From the NCBI RefSeq assembly GCF_019656235.1, contig NZ_BPLL01000001.1, forward strand, positions 62,001 through 126,000: DNA of 64,000 nucleotides, written 5' to 3'. This DNA comes from Apilactobacillus xinyiensis (GTDB lineage Bacteria; Bacillota; Bacilli; Lactobacillales; Lactobacillaceae). Shown one piece after another: positions 1 to 9,293 of this stretch. The position numbers were made by a program, and so were the translations under genes. The first letter of the stretch is position 1. The number at the start of each line of letters is the position of its first letter. Under the pieces are notes generated by a model. That model searched no databases, was not told the origin of the DNA, and saw nothing but the letters and a program-made list of their open reading frames with translations.

Positions 1-1
1 A

Positions 2-2269
2 ATATTAAAGTATGGTCTTTCAGGAGCTAGTTTTGCATATTTAATAAATAAAGATAATGAAATTACCATTAGCAAAATATATATTCCTATATTTTCATCG
101 ATTTACGCTCTTAACGGTTGGATAATTGCCAATCAGTTAAATATAATGTGGCTAGATGGGATGATTTTTCTACCTTTAATAGTATTAGGAATAAATAAAA
201 TTATTGAACATAAAAGCTGTAAAACATACATTATTTCACTTTCAATAATGATAATGATTAATTATTATATAGCTTATATGCTATGCATTTTTTCTGCATT
301 GTACTTTGGATATAAGATTATATTGGAGCCTAAAGATATAAATGTAAAAAATAAATTTAAAACAATCAAAAATTTTATAATAAGTTCTATTACAGCTGTA
401 GCTATAGCTGCATGGACATTAATACCTACAATTGCAGAACTAGCAAATAGCAAAGGCAGTCATACCGTAAATGATGTTAAATGGCATTTTGAGTACTTCC
501 CACTAAATATGATTGGCAAATTTTTCAATGGTGCTTTTGATTTTAGTCAAATGCCTAGCGGTACACCTAATGTTTTTGTTGGATGCATTGTTTGCATATT
601 GTTCATATCATATTTTTTCAATAACAAAATAAAGCTAAAAAATCGCATTCTTAATGCCCTGTTAACTTTATTTTTAATTATATCAATGTGCTTTGAACCA
701 TTAGACTTGTTATGGCATGCTATGCAATTTCCTATTTGGTACCCATACAGATTTTCATTCATATTTTGTTTTTGGATGATATATACATCATTAATCAATT
801 GGTCCAATATTTCAAATAAATTTTCAATTAAATTATTTATAAAAACCGCATTAATTATATTAGTAGCATTGATTTATGTCGGATTAAACATTAATAATTT
901 CAAATATTTATCACTTAATAAGTATACTACTTCACTATTACTAGTTGGAATAACATTAATATTATTTGTTAAATTTCAAAAAGATAAAAAAATATTTAAA
1001 TTTTTATTCATACTAATTGCCATTTCAGATATGTCAATAAACGTTTTTAACTCCTTAAATTCAATCTCATATGTATCAAATACAGACTACATTAAATATA
1101 ATAATTATGTAAATGAAAATATAAATGAGTTAAAAAAATATAATTCCGGATTTTATCGTATAGCTAAAACATTTTTTAGAACTAAAGATGACCCCCTTGA
1201 ATTAAATTACTATGGCGGATCAACATTCAATTCTATGCTATCTCCAGAAACACAAGCTTTTGCTAATAATATGGGAATGCCCAATACTTCTGGATCAATA
1301 GAATATTCAAATGGAACCATCGTTAGTGATGAAATTTTAGGATATCGATATGTAATTGATGATCCATATAATAATTTAAATATGGCGCAAAAAATAGGTA
1401 GAAGATATGACATAAATATTTATAATAAAGAATACTCATATAAATTACAAAATCTTTATAATCCGTATGCATTATCTTTAATATTTAGCACTAAAGCAAA
1501 TCATGTCATTGAAAATAATTCAAATAGTAACCCAATTTTATATCAAAATAAAATGTTTAATATGGTCACTGGGAAAAATACAAATATATTCAAAAAACTT
1601 AATTTTCAAGATGTAAAATTCGATAATATACAATCAAATAGTAATATTAGTAATGCTATTTTAAATAAGAAGAATCTTTTAAAACCAGCTAAAATAAGAA
1701 TATATTATACCTTACCCAATAATTCGGTTAACTACCTAAACTTTAGTCAAAATATGAATCAAAAAAATTGTTCAGTTAGTATAAATAATCAAAATGTTGT
1801 TTTGCCTAATTATTTACAAAATAATTTAATTGTAAGTATGCCAAAACAAAAGAATGGATATATAGATATAAACTTAAAAAACTCTAATAATTTATTCTTA
1901 CAAGATTTTAGTATATATAGTATCAACATCAATAATTTTAAACGCAAAGTTCAAAACATCAAAAAATACGAAGCATATGATTTAAATATTAAAAACAATA
2001 TTATTAAAGCTAAAATAAACAATGCAGAAAATAAGAACTTATTTACAACTATTCCATATGATAAAAATTGGAATTTATTCATTGATGGACATAAAACTAA
2101 AATCAAAAAATGGAATAATTATTTTATAGCAGCTACTGTCAATAAAGGACATCATTATGTTGAACTTAAATATATAAACCATAATATTTATATAGGCATT
2201 ATGGTTACGATGGGTAGTTCACTAGCAACATTAATTTACTATTGTATAATAAAAAAGCGATTGAAATAA
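2..2269 (+). CDS. YfhO family polytopic membrane protein, 5'-truncated by window edge
   Basis: The frame is open from the first bases of the window, upstream of the first ATG at 146, so about 755 C-terminal residues are visible and the real start lies outside. The early part reads KYGLSGASFAYLI and IYALNGWIIANQLNIMWLDG, typical of the YfhO family. Many hydrophobic segments alternate with short loops, followed by a long soluble region and a last membrane segment near the C-terminus ending in basic residues. In Bacillus subtilis YfhO acts with CsbB/GtcA in glycosylating lipoteichoic acid; a similar envelope-sugar role is inferred here. The gene converges on greA. Confidence 0.85.
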   Translation: MLKYGLSGASFAYLINKDNEITISKIYIPIFSSIYALNGWIIANQLNIMWLDGMIFLPLIVLGINKIIEHKSCKTYIISLSIMIMINYYIAYMLCIFSALYFGYKIILEPKDINVKNKFKTIKNFIISSITAVAIAAWTLIPTIAELANSKGSHTVNDVKWHFEYFPLNMIGKFFNGAFDFSQMPSGTPNVFVGCIVCILFISYFFNNKIKLKNRILNALLTLFLIISMCFEPLDLLWHAMQFPIWYPYRFSFIFCFWMIYTSLINWSNISNKFSIKLFIKTALIILVALIYVGLNINNFKYLSLNKYTTSLLLVGITLILFVKFQKDKKIFKFLFILIAISDMSINVFNSLNSISYVSNTDYIKYNNYVNENINELKKYNSGFYRIAKTFFRTKDDPLELNYYGGSTFNSMLSPETQAFANNMGMPNTSGSIEYSNGTIVSDEILGYRYVIDDPYNNLNMAQKIGRRYDINIYNKEYSYKLQNLYNPYALSLIFSTKANHVIENNSNSNPILYQNKMFNMVTGKNTNIFKKLNFQDVKFDNIQSNSNISNAILNKKNLLKPAKIRIYYTLPNNSVNYLNFSQNMNQKNCSVSINNQNVVLPNYLQNNLIVSMPKQKNGYIDINLKNSNNLFLQDFSIYSININNFKRKVQNIKKYEAYDLNIKNNIIKAKINNAENKNLFTTIPYDKNWNLFIDGHKTKIKKWNNYFIAATVNKGHHYVELKYINHNIYIGIMVTMGSSLATLIYYCIIKKRLK

Positions 2270-2279
2270 TTTCAATCGC
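2257..2279. terminator. bidirectional terminator between yfhO-like gene and greA
   Basis: A perfect 10-bp stem (gcgattgaaa / tttcaatcgc) with a 3-nt loop made of the yfhO stop codon TAA. It has an A-run on the left and a T-run on the right, so it can serve both convergent genes. Confidence 0.85.
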
Positions 2280-2291
2280 TTTTTTATTTAT

Positions 2292-2768
2292 CTATTTTAT
2301 TTCTATAATTTTAACTTTCATATCACCAGCAGGGATTTCAATAGTTACTTCTTCATTTAGTTTGTGACCTAAAAGACCCTTAGCAATTGGTGAATCATTA
2401 GAAATTTTACCAGACATTGGATCTGCTTCAGCAGCACCAACAATTTGATATTCTTCAGGTTCTTCATCAGGTAATTCCTTAAAAGTAACCTTTTTACCTA
2501 CACTAACTACATCACTTTCAACATTTGCATTATCAACAACTTCTGCATATTGAAGCATATGTTCAATTGTAGCAATTCTACTTTCTAACATACTTTGTTC
2601 ATTTTTAGCAGATTCATATTCAGAATTTTCTGATAAATCACCATAACTTCTAGCGATTTTAATTCTTTCAATTATTTTAGGACGTTGGTTTAAACGTAAG
2701 TCCTCTAGTTCATGCTCTAGCTTAATTTTACCATCCATTGTCATTGGATATGTTTTTTCATCAGCCAT
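2292..2768 (-). CDS. greA: transcription elongation factor GreA
   Basis: GreA binds the secondary channel of RNA polymerase and stimulates cleavage of backtracked RNA. The protein (158 residues) has the N-terminal coiled coil with the [17 protein letters not shown] signature carrying the acidic tip residues, then the FKBP-like C-terminal domain with SPIAKGLLG. An upstream TTG at 2774 is in frame, but ATG at 2768 gives the usual [10 protein letters not shown] start and sits 8 nt after GAGGTG. It lies downstream of udk and mltG on the same strand, as in other Firmicutes. Confidence 0.96.
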   Translation of the reverse strand: MADEKTYPMTMDGKIKLEHELEDLRLNQRPKIIERIKIARSYGDLSENSEYESAKNEQSMLESRIATIEHMLQYAEVVDNANVESDVVSVGKKVTFKELPDEEPEEYQIVGAAEADPMSGKISNDSPIAKGLLGHKLNEEVTIEIPAGDMKVKIIEIK

Positions 2769-2793
2769 ATACAAAACACCTCAAATTTTTATA

Positions 2794-3468
2794 TTAAATT
2801 GTTGTATCAATATTATTAGCAATACGATTATTACCATGTTTTAGTAAAATGGATTGAATCTTAGTAGTTAATAAATCAATAGCAACTTGATTTTTTCCAC
2901 CTTCAGGAACGATTATGTCAGCATAACGTTTAGTTGGTTCAATAAATTGATGATACATAGGTCTAACTGTTTCTAAATATTGTTGAATAACAGAATCTAG
3001 AGTTTTACCTCGTTCTTTTGTGTCACGTTGAATTCTTCTTAAAATTCTAATGTCATCATCAGTATCTACGAAAACTTTAATGTCCATTAAATCACGTAAT
3101 CTTTGGTCATCAAGAATCAAAATTCCTTCAACAATAATGACATCCCTAGGTTCTTGAAGAACAGTTTCTTTACTACGATTTAATTTTTTGTAATCGTATA
3201 CTGGTTTTTCAATAGATTCATAGTTAAGTAATTTATTTAAATGATCTAATAATAAATCAGAATCAAAAGCCAATGGATGATCGTAGTTAGTTTCAGCTCT
3301 TTCTTCCATGGTTTTATTTGATTGGTCTTTGTAGTAAGAATCTTGTTGTAAAATCATCAATGAATGACCCAACAATTGATTAAAAATAGCTCTACTAACC
3401 GTAGTTTTCCCACTACCAGAACCACCTGTAACTCCAATAACTACCGGACGCTTATTCTTATTCAACAT
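2794..3468 (-). CDS. udk: uridine kinase
   Basis: Phosphorylates uridine and cytidine to UMP/CMP with GTP or ATP in pyrimidine salvage. The P-loop GGSGSGKT is at residues 15-22. The family motif YDHPLAFD and the [11 protein letters not shown] segment that closes over the substrate are present. Length (224) is slightly above the usual ~210 because of a short basic tail. It is preceded by mltG and followed by greA, a conserved Firmicutes order. Confidence 0.96.
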   Translation of the reverse strand: MLNKNKRPVVIGVTGGSGSGKTTVSRAIFNQLLGHSLMILQQDSYYKDQSNKTMEERAETNYDHPLAFDSDLLLDHLNKLLNYESIEKPVYDYKKLNRSKETVLQEPRDVIIVEGILILDDQRLRDLMDIKVFVDTDDDIRILRRIQRDTKERGKTLDSVIQQYLETVRPMYHQFIEPTKRYADIIVPEGGKNQVAIDLLTTKIQSILLKHGNNRIANNIDTTI

Positions 3469-3524
3469 AACTAATTTACCCTCTCTGTAGTAACTTTATC
3501 TTATAATAATAATTTTTTCAATAA

Positions 3525-4616
3525 TTAATTATTTAATTCTTCATAATAGTATACCTTGCCATTACTAGAATTCGCAACATAATATAAGTACATTTTATCT
3601 TGATAGTCTGGATTTATTGTCGCTTTAATAGATGCAATACTTGGATTATTAAAAGGACCGGGTCCAAAACCTGTGTGCTTATATAAATTATAAGGAGATT
3701 TAACTTTTAAATCTTTATTAGTTAATTTTAGATGATTCTTGTTTAAAATATAAAAAATAGAAGTACTAGCTCTTAGAGGCATATTCATTTTAATCTTATT
3801 AAACAACACACCCGCAATTTTACGCTTATCACTATATGAAAAGTCTTCTTTTTCGATTATAGACGCAATTGTTAAAACTTTTCTAACCGTTAGTTTATTC
3901 TCACTTATTTTTTTGTAATAAGGATTTAATTCATAATTAGTTTTAGAAACCATTTGTTCAACAATACTTTTAAGTGAAATGTTATCAGAAGCATTGTAAG
4001 TAGCTGGATATAAGAAACCTTCTAATGGGTATTTTACATCTTTGCTTCTATTAACAGATTTAAGCAATTTAGGATATTTTTTAACTAAATAATCTATAAA
4101 ATTTTTGTCTTTCATAAGATTTATAAAATCTTTAGCAGAGTATTTGCTACCCTTGTCAACTGCTAAAGCAATTTGATCAACAGAAGCCCCTTCACGAACT
4201 AGCACTCGACCATAACTACCTTCTAACGGTTGTGCAGAACCACCTTTTTGCAAACTATCGGCTATTTTTTTTAAACTCATTGACGGAGATAAACGATAAT
4301 ATCCTGCTCCAAACTTAGATAAATTATGTGAGTTTACATAGTAGTCAAAAACCATTCCACTTTTGACAATCCCATTGTCCTGCAAAATAGAACCAATTTT
4401 TTTATCTGAAGCACCCATTGGAATCTTTATTTGTTTAAAAGATTTATCACTAGAATTAAGAGGTTTCAAAGAAGTCTTAAGATAATTATGAAAAACTAAA
4501 AAAATACACAATCCTAAAACGAGTAGAATTCCAACTATTGATAAAAATATTTTTCTACCAATATTGTTGTTCTTTTGGGAATGATTTGAATCAGTATTCA
4601 AAGTAACTTCCTCCAT
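3525..4616 (-). CDS. mltG: endolytic transglycosylase MltG (YceG-like)
   Basis: MltG cleaves nascent glycan strands at the membrane and sets their length. It has a short cytoplasmic N-terminus, one membrane segment at about residues 23-45, then a LysM-like subdomain and the YceG catalytic domain. The catalytic region reads ASIIEKED with the predicted catalytic glutamate at 255. The usual LQxDPT motif that follows is here LRASTS (281-286), so the conserved Asp is not at its usual place. The gene lies between pheT and udk on the same strand. Confidence 0.92.
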   Translation of the reverse strand: MEEVTLNTDSNHSQKNNNIGRKIFLSIVGILLVLGLCIFLVFHNYLKTSLKPLNSSDKSFKQIKIPMGASDKKIGSILQDNGIVKSGMVFDYYVNSHNLSKFGAGYYRLSPSMSLKKIADSLQKGGSAQPLEGSYGRVLVREGASVDQIALAVDKGSKYSAKDFINLMKDKNFIDYLVKKYPKLLKSVNRSKDVKYPLEGFLYPATYNASDNISLKSIVEQMVSKTNYELNPYYKKISENKLTVRKVLTIASIIEKEDFSYSDKRKIAGVLFNKIKMNMPLRASTSIFYILNKNHLKLTNKDLKVKSPYNLYKHTGFGPGPFNNPSIASIKATINPDYQDKMYLYYVANSSNGKVYYYEELNN

Positions 4617-4622
4617 CCAATT

Positions 4623-7037
4623 CTATCTAATTTCTGCATCAAATTCTTTAACTAGATTTCGTTCTACTTTATCGAAAGCTTTATTTACTTCATCATCAGT
4701 TAAAGTATCTTTTTTATTTTGATATGTCAAACTATATGCCATTGATTTTTTACCGTCAGGAACATTCTTACCATTATAAACATCAAATAAATTAACGTCA
4801 GTTAGATAAGCTCCACCACGTTTAACAATAACATTCATAATTTGTTGGTTAGTAACGTTTTCATCTACTAACATAGCAATATCTCTTGAAATGGAAGGAT
4901 ATTTAGAAACTAAGTCATATTGTTGTTCTTGCTTAGGTAAATCAATAAGTGTTTCTAAATTCAAATCAAATACATATGTTTCTTTAATATGAAATTTTTT
5001 AGCAGTTCTTGGATGAACCTGTCCAATAAAACCAACATAATGTCCATGTACTAAAACATCTGCAGTTCTACCCGGATGCATTTCAGGATATCTATCGGTT
5101 GCTACATATTCAATCGATCCATTTAGTTGAAGGCTCTTTAAATAGCTGTCTAAAATACCCTTAACGTCATAAAAATCAACATTTTTAGGAGCATTATTCC
5201 ATCTCTTATTATCTAAAGTACCAGAAATAGCTGCTGCTATATGTTCAACTTCATTAGGACGAACTTGATCTGCGCTATCTTTATAAAAAACTCTACCTTG
5301 TTCATACAATGCAACATCTTTAACGTTACGTGCTTGATTATAAGCTACATCGTCCAACAATCCAGTTACTAAGTTCATTCTTAAAACTGAATGGTCAGTA
5401 CTCATTGGAAAACTTAAATCAGTTTCATAAGTATCTTGCATCAAAAACATGTTAGCTTTTTGAGGAGTTGTTAGTGAATATGAAATGGCATGGGTTAAAC
5501 CTAATGCTTGTAATTCATTTCTACTATTTCTAATTAATTGTTGCTTAGGGCTTAACATTCCAATAGTAGTTTTACCACTTGGTAAAGTACTTGGTAAGTT
5601 ATCGTATCCATAAATACGTGCAACTTCTTCAATTAAATCAGAGTCTATATGAATATCACCTCTACGAGTTGGTACATCTACATCTAATTCATTGCCATTT
5701 GCTTTAACTCCAAAGCCTAATCTTTCAAAAATATCAATAACTTGTTTTAGTTCAAGGTTAGTTCCCAAAACATGGTTAATTCTTTCTAATGAAATATTTA
5801 CATTGGTATTTTTTTCGCGATGATCTACCGCTGTTAAGATATCTTCGCAAACATCCCCATTAGCTAAGTCATTAATCATAAAACTAGCTTCTTCTAGAAC
5901 ATTATCCAAGTTATTAACGTCTACGCCTCTTTCAAATCTTTGAGATGCTTCGGTATGAATAACATGTTTACGGGCCATTTTACGAACTTTTATAGGATCA
6001 AAAACTGCACATTCTAAAACAACATTCTTAGTTTCACTGGTAATAGAAGTGTTTAATCCACCTATAACTCCAGCCATTGCAATAGGTTGTTTGTCATCAG
6101 CAATGACTAAATCTGTATCATTTAAAGATACTTCATCTTCATCTAAAGTTATTATTTTTTCGTCAGATTTAGCATTTCTAACAGTAATGTTATTACCATT
6201 AATTTTATCCAAATCATAAGCATGCATTGGCTGACCCAATTTAATCATAATATAGTTAGTAATATCTACAACATTGTTAATTGGTTTAATTCCAGCATTC
6301 CAAAGTCTAATTTGTAACCATAAAGGACTAGGCTTTACAGTTACATTATTAATAACTCTGTTTTTATAGCTTTTAACTGCATCGATATTAGCAGCATTAG
6401 AAAATTGCTTTTCAGATGATGTATCAGAATAATTGTTTAATTTGTTGTAAGTTAAATCTACAGGTTTATTATAGATAGCCGACAAATCACGTAAAGTACC
6501 ATACATACTCAACATATCACCACGATTAGGGGTTACATCTAAGTCTATTAGTTCATCATTCATACCAATATAATCGTAAACATCATCACCTAATTTGGCA
6601 TCATCTGGTAAAAAGTAAATTCCATCAGCCCATTCTTTAGGAACAACATCTTTTGGAAAACCGATTTCATCCAGTGCACAAAGCATTCCAAATGAAGGCA
6701 CTCCACGCATTTTAGATTTTTTAATTTTTACATTATCAGCGATTCTAGATCCTGGTAATGCAACAATTACTTTTTTATTAACAGCTACATTAGGTGCACC
6801 ACAAACAATTTGTAATGGCTCATCTTCACCAACATCTATTTGGCAAATGTGCAAATGATCTGAGTCTGGATGATCTTCTAATGACAATATTTGACCAACC
6901 ACAATTTTCTTTAAGCCAGCACTGGGTTTAACTACTGAATCTACCTCAACTGAGGAACGTTCAATTTTTTCAGCTAATTCATCAGCTGAAACATCTAAAT
7001 CAATATATTCTTTTAGCCATTTATAAGAAACTTGCAT
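4623..7037 (-). CDS. pheT: phenylalanine--tRNA ligase beta subunit
   Basis: Beta chain of the (alpha-beta)2 synthetase; it carries the editing site and the tRNA-binding parts. Visible in order: an N-terminal EMAP/tRNA-binding domain (VGQILSLEDHPDSDHLHIC, about residue 47 on), the B3/B4 editing domain, B5 (about 400-480), the degenerate class II core, and a C-terminal ferredoxin-like anticodon-binding domain starting near SKYPSISRDIAMLVDE. Length 804 is normal. It follows pheS by 16 nt and shares its T-box leader. Confidence 0.97.
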   Translation of the reverse strand: MQVSYKWLKEYIDLDVSADELAEKIERSSVEVDSVVKPSAGLKKIVVGQILSLEDHPDSDHLHICQIDVGEDEPLQIVCGAPNVAVNKKVIVALPGSRIADNVKIKKSKMRGVPSFGMLCALDEIGFPKDVVPKEWADGIYFLPDDAKLGDDVYDYIGMNDELIDLDVTPNRGDMLSMYGTLRDLSAIYNKPVDLTYNKLNNYSDTSSEKQFSNAANIDAVKSYKNRVINNVTVKPSPLWLQIRLWNAGIKPINNVVDITNYIMIKLGQPMHAYDLDKINGNNITVRNAKSDEKIITLDEDEVSLNDTDLVIADDKQPIAMAGVIGGLNTSITSETKNVVLECAVFDPIKVRKMARKHVIHTEASQRFERGVDVNNLDNVLEEASFMINDLANGDVCEDILTAVDHREKNTNVNISLERINHVLGTNLELKQVIDIFERLGFGVKANGNELDVDVPTRRGDIHIDSDLIEEVARIYGYDNLPSTLPSGKTTIGMLSPKQQLIRNSRNELQALGLTHAISYSLTTPQKANMFLMQDTYETDLSFPMSTDHSVLRMNLVTGLLDDVAYNQARNVKDVALYEQGRVFYKDSADQVRPNEVEHIAAAISGTLDNKRWNNAPKNVDFYDVKGILDSYLKSLQLNGSIEYVATDRYPEMHPGRTADVLVHGHYVGFIGQVHPRTAKKFHIKETYVFDLNLETLIDLPKQEQQYDLVSKYPSISRDIAMLVDENVTNQQIMNVIVKRGGAYLTDVNLFDVYNGKNVPDGKKSMAYSLTYQNKKDTLTDDEVNKAFDKVERNLVKEFDAEIR

Positions 7038-7053
7038 TTAATATCTCTCCTTA

Positions 7054-8094
7054 TTAGTTAAATTGTGATAAGAATCTTACATCATTCAAATAAAAATCAC
7101 GGATATCATCAACACCATATTTAAGCATTGCAAAACGATCAGGTCCTAAACCAAAAGCAAATCCACCGTATTCTTTAGAATCTACTCCAGCCATTTCTAA
7201 AACATTAGGATGAACCATTCCAGCACCTAGTACTTCAATCCAACCGGTATGTTTACATACATCACAACCCTTACCATTACATTTAAAGCAAGTAATATCA
7301 GCTTCTACGGATGGTTCAGTAAATGGGAAATAACTTGGTCTTAATCTAACGTCAAATTTATCACCAAACAATTGATGTGTTAAAAATTCCAAAGTTCCCT
7401 TTAAATCACCCATTGTAATATTTTTATCTATAACAATTCCTTCAACCTGATGGAATTGGTGAGAATGAGTAGGATCATCTGTATCGCGTCGATAAACAAC
7501 TCCTGGAGAAATCATTTTTAATGGTCCTTTAGAAAAATCGTGTTTTTCCAAGGTTCTAGCTTGCATTGGTGAAGTTTGAGTACGCATCAAAATTTCTTTA
7601 GTAATATAAAAAGTATCTTGCATATCACGAGCTGGATGGTCTTTAGGTAAGTTCATCATTTCAAAATTATATTTATCTTCTTCAACTTCAGGGCCACTCA
7701 AAACTTCATATCCCATTCCCATAAACATATCACAAATCTGGTCAATGATAGCTTGTATAACATGTGGATGACCTATTTTAGTTGCAGAGCCTGGTAAAGT
7801 AACATCTATTTTTTCAGCACTCAATTTAGCATTTAAAGCTTCATTTTCTAAAACTTTTTGTTTTTTAGAAAGTGCAGTTTGAATTTCATCCCTTACTTTA
7901 TTAGCATATTGACCAACTAAAGGTTTTTCTTCATTAGGAAGATCCTTAATTCCTCTTAAAACTTTAGTTATTGCACCCTTTTTACCTAACAAATTAACTT
8001 TAATATCGTTAGTGATTTCTTTAAGATCAGTAGAATTATTAATTTTTTCTAGACCTTTTTCAAGGACCGATTGTAGTTCATCTTGTAAAGACAT
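7054..8094 (-). CDS. pheS: phenylalanine--tRNA ligase alpha subunit
   Basis: Catalytic class II subunit that charges tRNA-Phe. An N-terminal coiled coil (about 1-90) is followed by the catalytic core with motif 2 around [19 protein letters not shown] and motif 3 at [29 protein letters not shown] segment carries four cysteines, as in other bacterial PheS. A strong promoter and a T-box lie directly upstream, so expression should respond to uncharged tRNA-Phe. Confidence 0.97.
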   Translation of the reverse strand: MSLQDELQSVLEKGLEKINNSTDLKEITNDIKVNLLGKKGAITKVLRGIKDLPNEEKPLVGQYANKVRDEIQTALSKKQKVLENEALNAKLSAEKIDVTLPGSATKIGHPHVIQAIIDQICDMFMGMGYEVLSGPEVEEDKYNFEMMNLPKDHPARDMQDTFYITKEILMRTQTSPMQARTLEKHDFSKGPLKMISPGVVYRRDTDDPTHSHQFHQVEGIVIDKNITMGDLKGTLEFLTHQLFGDKFDVRLRPSYFPFTEPSVEADITCFKCNGKGCDVCKHTGWIEVLGAGMVHPNVLEMAGVDSKEYGGFAFGLGPDRFAMLKYGVDDIRDFYLNDVRFLSQFN

Positions 8095-8109
8095 TTTATT
8101 TCCTCCTTA

Positions 8110-8342
8110 AATTCAACAAAAAAAGCTCCGCCCCAAAAAGGGACGAAGCATCGCGGTACCACCCTAGTTTATACATAGTATTGTATACAACTTAAAGTTC
8201 TGTAACGGTGAACGACCGAAATGTTTTTCGCAAAAGCTCCCAACATTAGCTCGGAAAATGAATTCAGCTATATTGTATCCACTCTCATCTAAATGTGAAT
8301 TTTCTGTAATGAATAGCTTACTAATTTTTCGTCAAAACTCTT
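8110..8342 (-). promoter_or_regulatory. T-box riboswitch leader of pheS-pheT
   Basis: The minus-strand transcript contains the T-box core AGGGTGGTACCGCG (8165 down to 8152). It is followed by a terminator, stem GCTTCGTCCC / GGGGCGGAGC (8149 down to 8125), and a U-run. Stem I precedes it, with a GATGAGAGTGG element. A TTC phenylalanine codon inside GAATTC (8265-8260) is the candidate specifier. Uncharged tRNA-Phe would stabilise the antiterminator and allow synthesis of pheST. This leader fills the gap between pheS and the HxlR gene. Confidence 0.93.
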
Positions 8343-8348
8343 AATTTG

Positions 8349-8377
8349 ATAATAAAATATTTTTAATAAATGGTCAA
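8349..8377 (-). promoter_or_regulatory. promoter of the pheS T-box leader
   Basis: Minus-strand -35 TTGACC (8377-8372), 17-nt spacer, -10 TATTAT (8354-8349). This places the transcript start just before stem I of the T-box. Close to the sigma-A consensus. Confidence 0.75.
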
Positions 8378-8385
8378 GAGTATTC

Positions 8386-8706
8386 TTACTTATGACACCA
8401 TTTATCAGACCAATTATGCACTTCATTCATTATTGGTTTTAAATCTTCACCTTTTTTAGTTAAAGAATACTCAATTAGATTAGAATTATCAAAAGCTTTT
8501 CGTTTAACAATACTTTTACTTTCCAACTCTTTTAAACGCTCTGCTAGCATTCGATCACTGCATTTTTCAACTGCTTGAGACAAAGTTTTGAAACGCTGAG
8601 GACTATTATTTAATAAAGATTCAACAATTAGTCCATTCCATTTTTTACCAAGAATAGAAAAAGTTTGTTCGAACTTTGGACATACTTTACAATCTTCAGA
8701 TGTCAA
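8386..8706 (-). CDS. HxlR family winged-helix regulator
   Basis: A 106-residue HxlR/MarR-like DNA-binding protein. It has the N-terminal CKVCPKF (Cys 6 and 9), ILGKKWNGLIVESLLN helix, RFKTLSQAVEKCSDRMLAERLKELE recognition region and the wing IEYSLTKKGEDL. Related regulators (YodB, HypR) sense thiol-reactive compounds through an N-terminal cysteine, which is possible here. It follows the HD-domain gene by 8 nt and is probably cotranscribed with it. A palindrome at 9280-9293 next to the operon promoter is a candidate autoregulatory operator. Confidence 0.88.
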   Translation of the reverse strand: MTSEDCKVCPKFEQTFSILGKKWNGLIVESLLNNSPQRFKTLSQAVEKCSDRMLAERLKELESKSIVKRKAFDNSNLIEYSLTKKGEDLKPIMNEVHNWSDKWCHK

Positions 8707-8714
8707 TGGATAAA

Positions 8715-9203
8715 CTACCTCCTTAATATCTTTTTCACTAAAGGTTTTTTCATTAAAGATTTACAATATTCACTCACAGCTTCATAATCGTCCACAAAAG
8801 AAACAATATAACTTTCCGCATATTTTGGTCGAGCTAAAGTAAAACCCCACATATGTTTCAAGATAATATCTTTTTCTTTTTCATTTAAACTAGTTATTTT
8901 TTCTGCATTTCTAACAGCTATTCTAGGATGCATAAAAGCATGGGAACCTAAGTTAAATTTAGTTTCACGCCAATCGTAATAAAATAAATCGTGTAATAAT
9001 CCTGCTCTAGCTATAGATTTAACATCAAGATGCAACTTTTCAGCTATCTGATAACTAGCATATGAAACACTTATACAGTGCATCATTCTAGTAGAATTAT
9101 GATGTTGAATATAATTATCCAATTTTTTAAATTGTTCATTAGATAGAATATCATCTACTAATGCTAAATATTTTGTGTCTAACTGCCAATTTTCTTTTTT
9201 CAT
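8715..9203 (-). CDS. HD-domain metal-dependent hydrolase
   Basis: A 162-residue HD-superfamily protein. Likely metal ligands are His42, His71-Asp72 (GLLHDLFYYDW) and Asp138/139 (VSFVDDYEAV), with further histidines at 92 and 117. The family includes phosphohydrolases acting on nucleotides; the substrate cannot be told from sequence. It is transcribed ahead of the HxlR gene, so that regulator may control it. This pair lies between the SpoU methyltransferase and pheST, which are direct neighbours in Bacillus subtilis (ysgA-pheS-pheT), so it looks like a lineage insertion. Confidence 0.85.
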   Translation of the reverse strand: MKKENWQLDTKYLALVDDILSNEQFKKLDNYIQHHNSTRMMHCISVSYASYQIAEKLHLDVKSIARAGLLHDLFYYDWRETKFNLGSHAFMHPRIAVRNAEKITSLNEKEKDIILKHMWGFTLARPKYAESYIVSFVDDYEAVSEYCKSLMKKPLVKKILRR

Positions 9204-9253
9204 AAAAAGAGGTTTCCCTTTCTAAAAATCAAATGTAACATTTTGTGTTTTAT

Positions 9254-9281
9254 ATAATAAACAAAAGAATACAAGATGCAA
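9254..9281 (-). promoter_or_regulatory. putative promoter of the HD/HxlR operon
   Basis: Minus-strand -35 TTGCAT (9281-9276), 16-nt spacer, -10 TATTAT (9259-9254), about 50 bp upstream of the HD gene start. Confidence 0.55.
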
Positions 9282-9293
9282 GTAATATTACTT
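9280..9293. promoter_or_regulatory. palindrome AAGTAATATTACTT, candidate HxlR operator
   Basis: A perfect 14-bp inverted repeat directly upstream of, and touching, the -35 element of the HD/HxlR operon. It overlaps the stop codon of the SpoU methyltransferase gene. HxlR-type proteins bind short dyads of this size. The regulatory role is inference. Confidence 0.4.
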
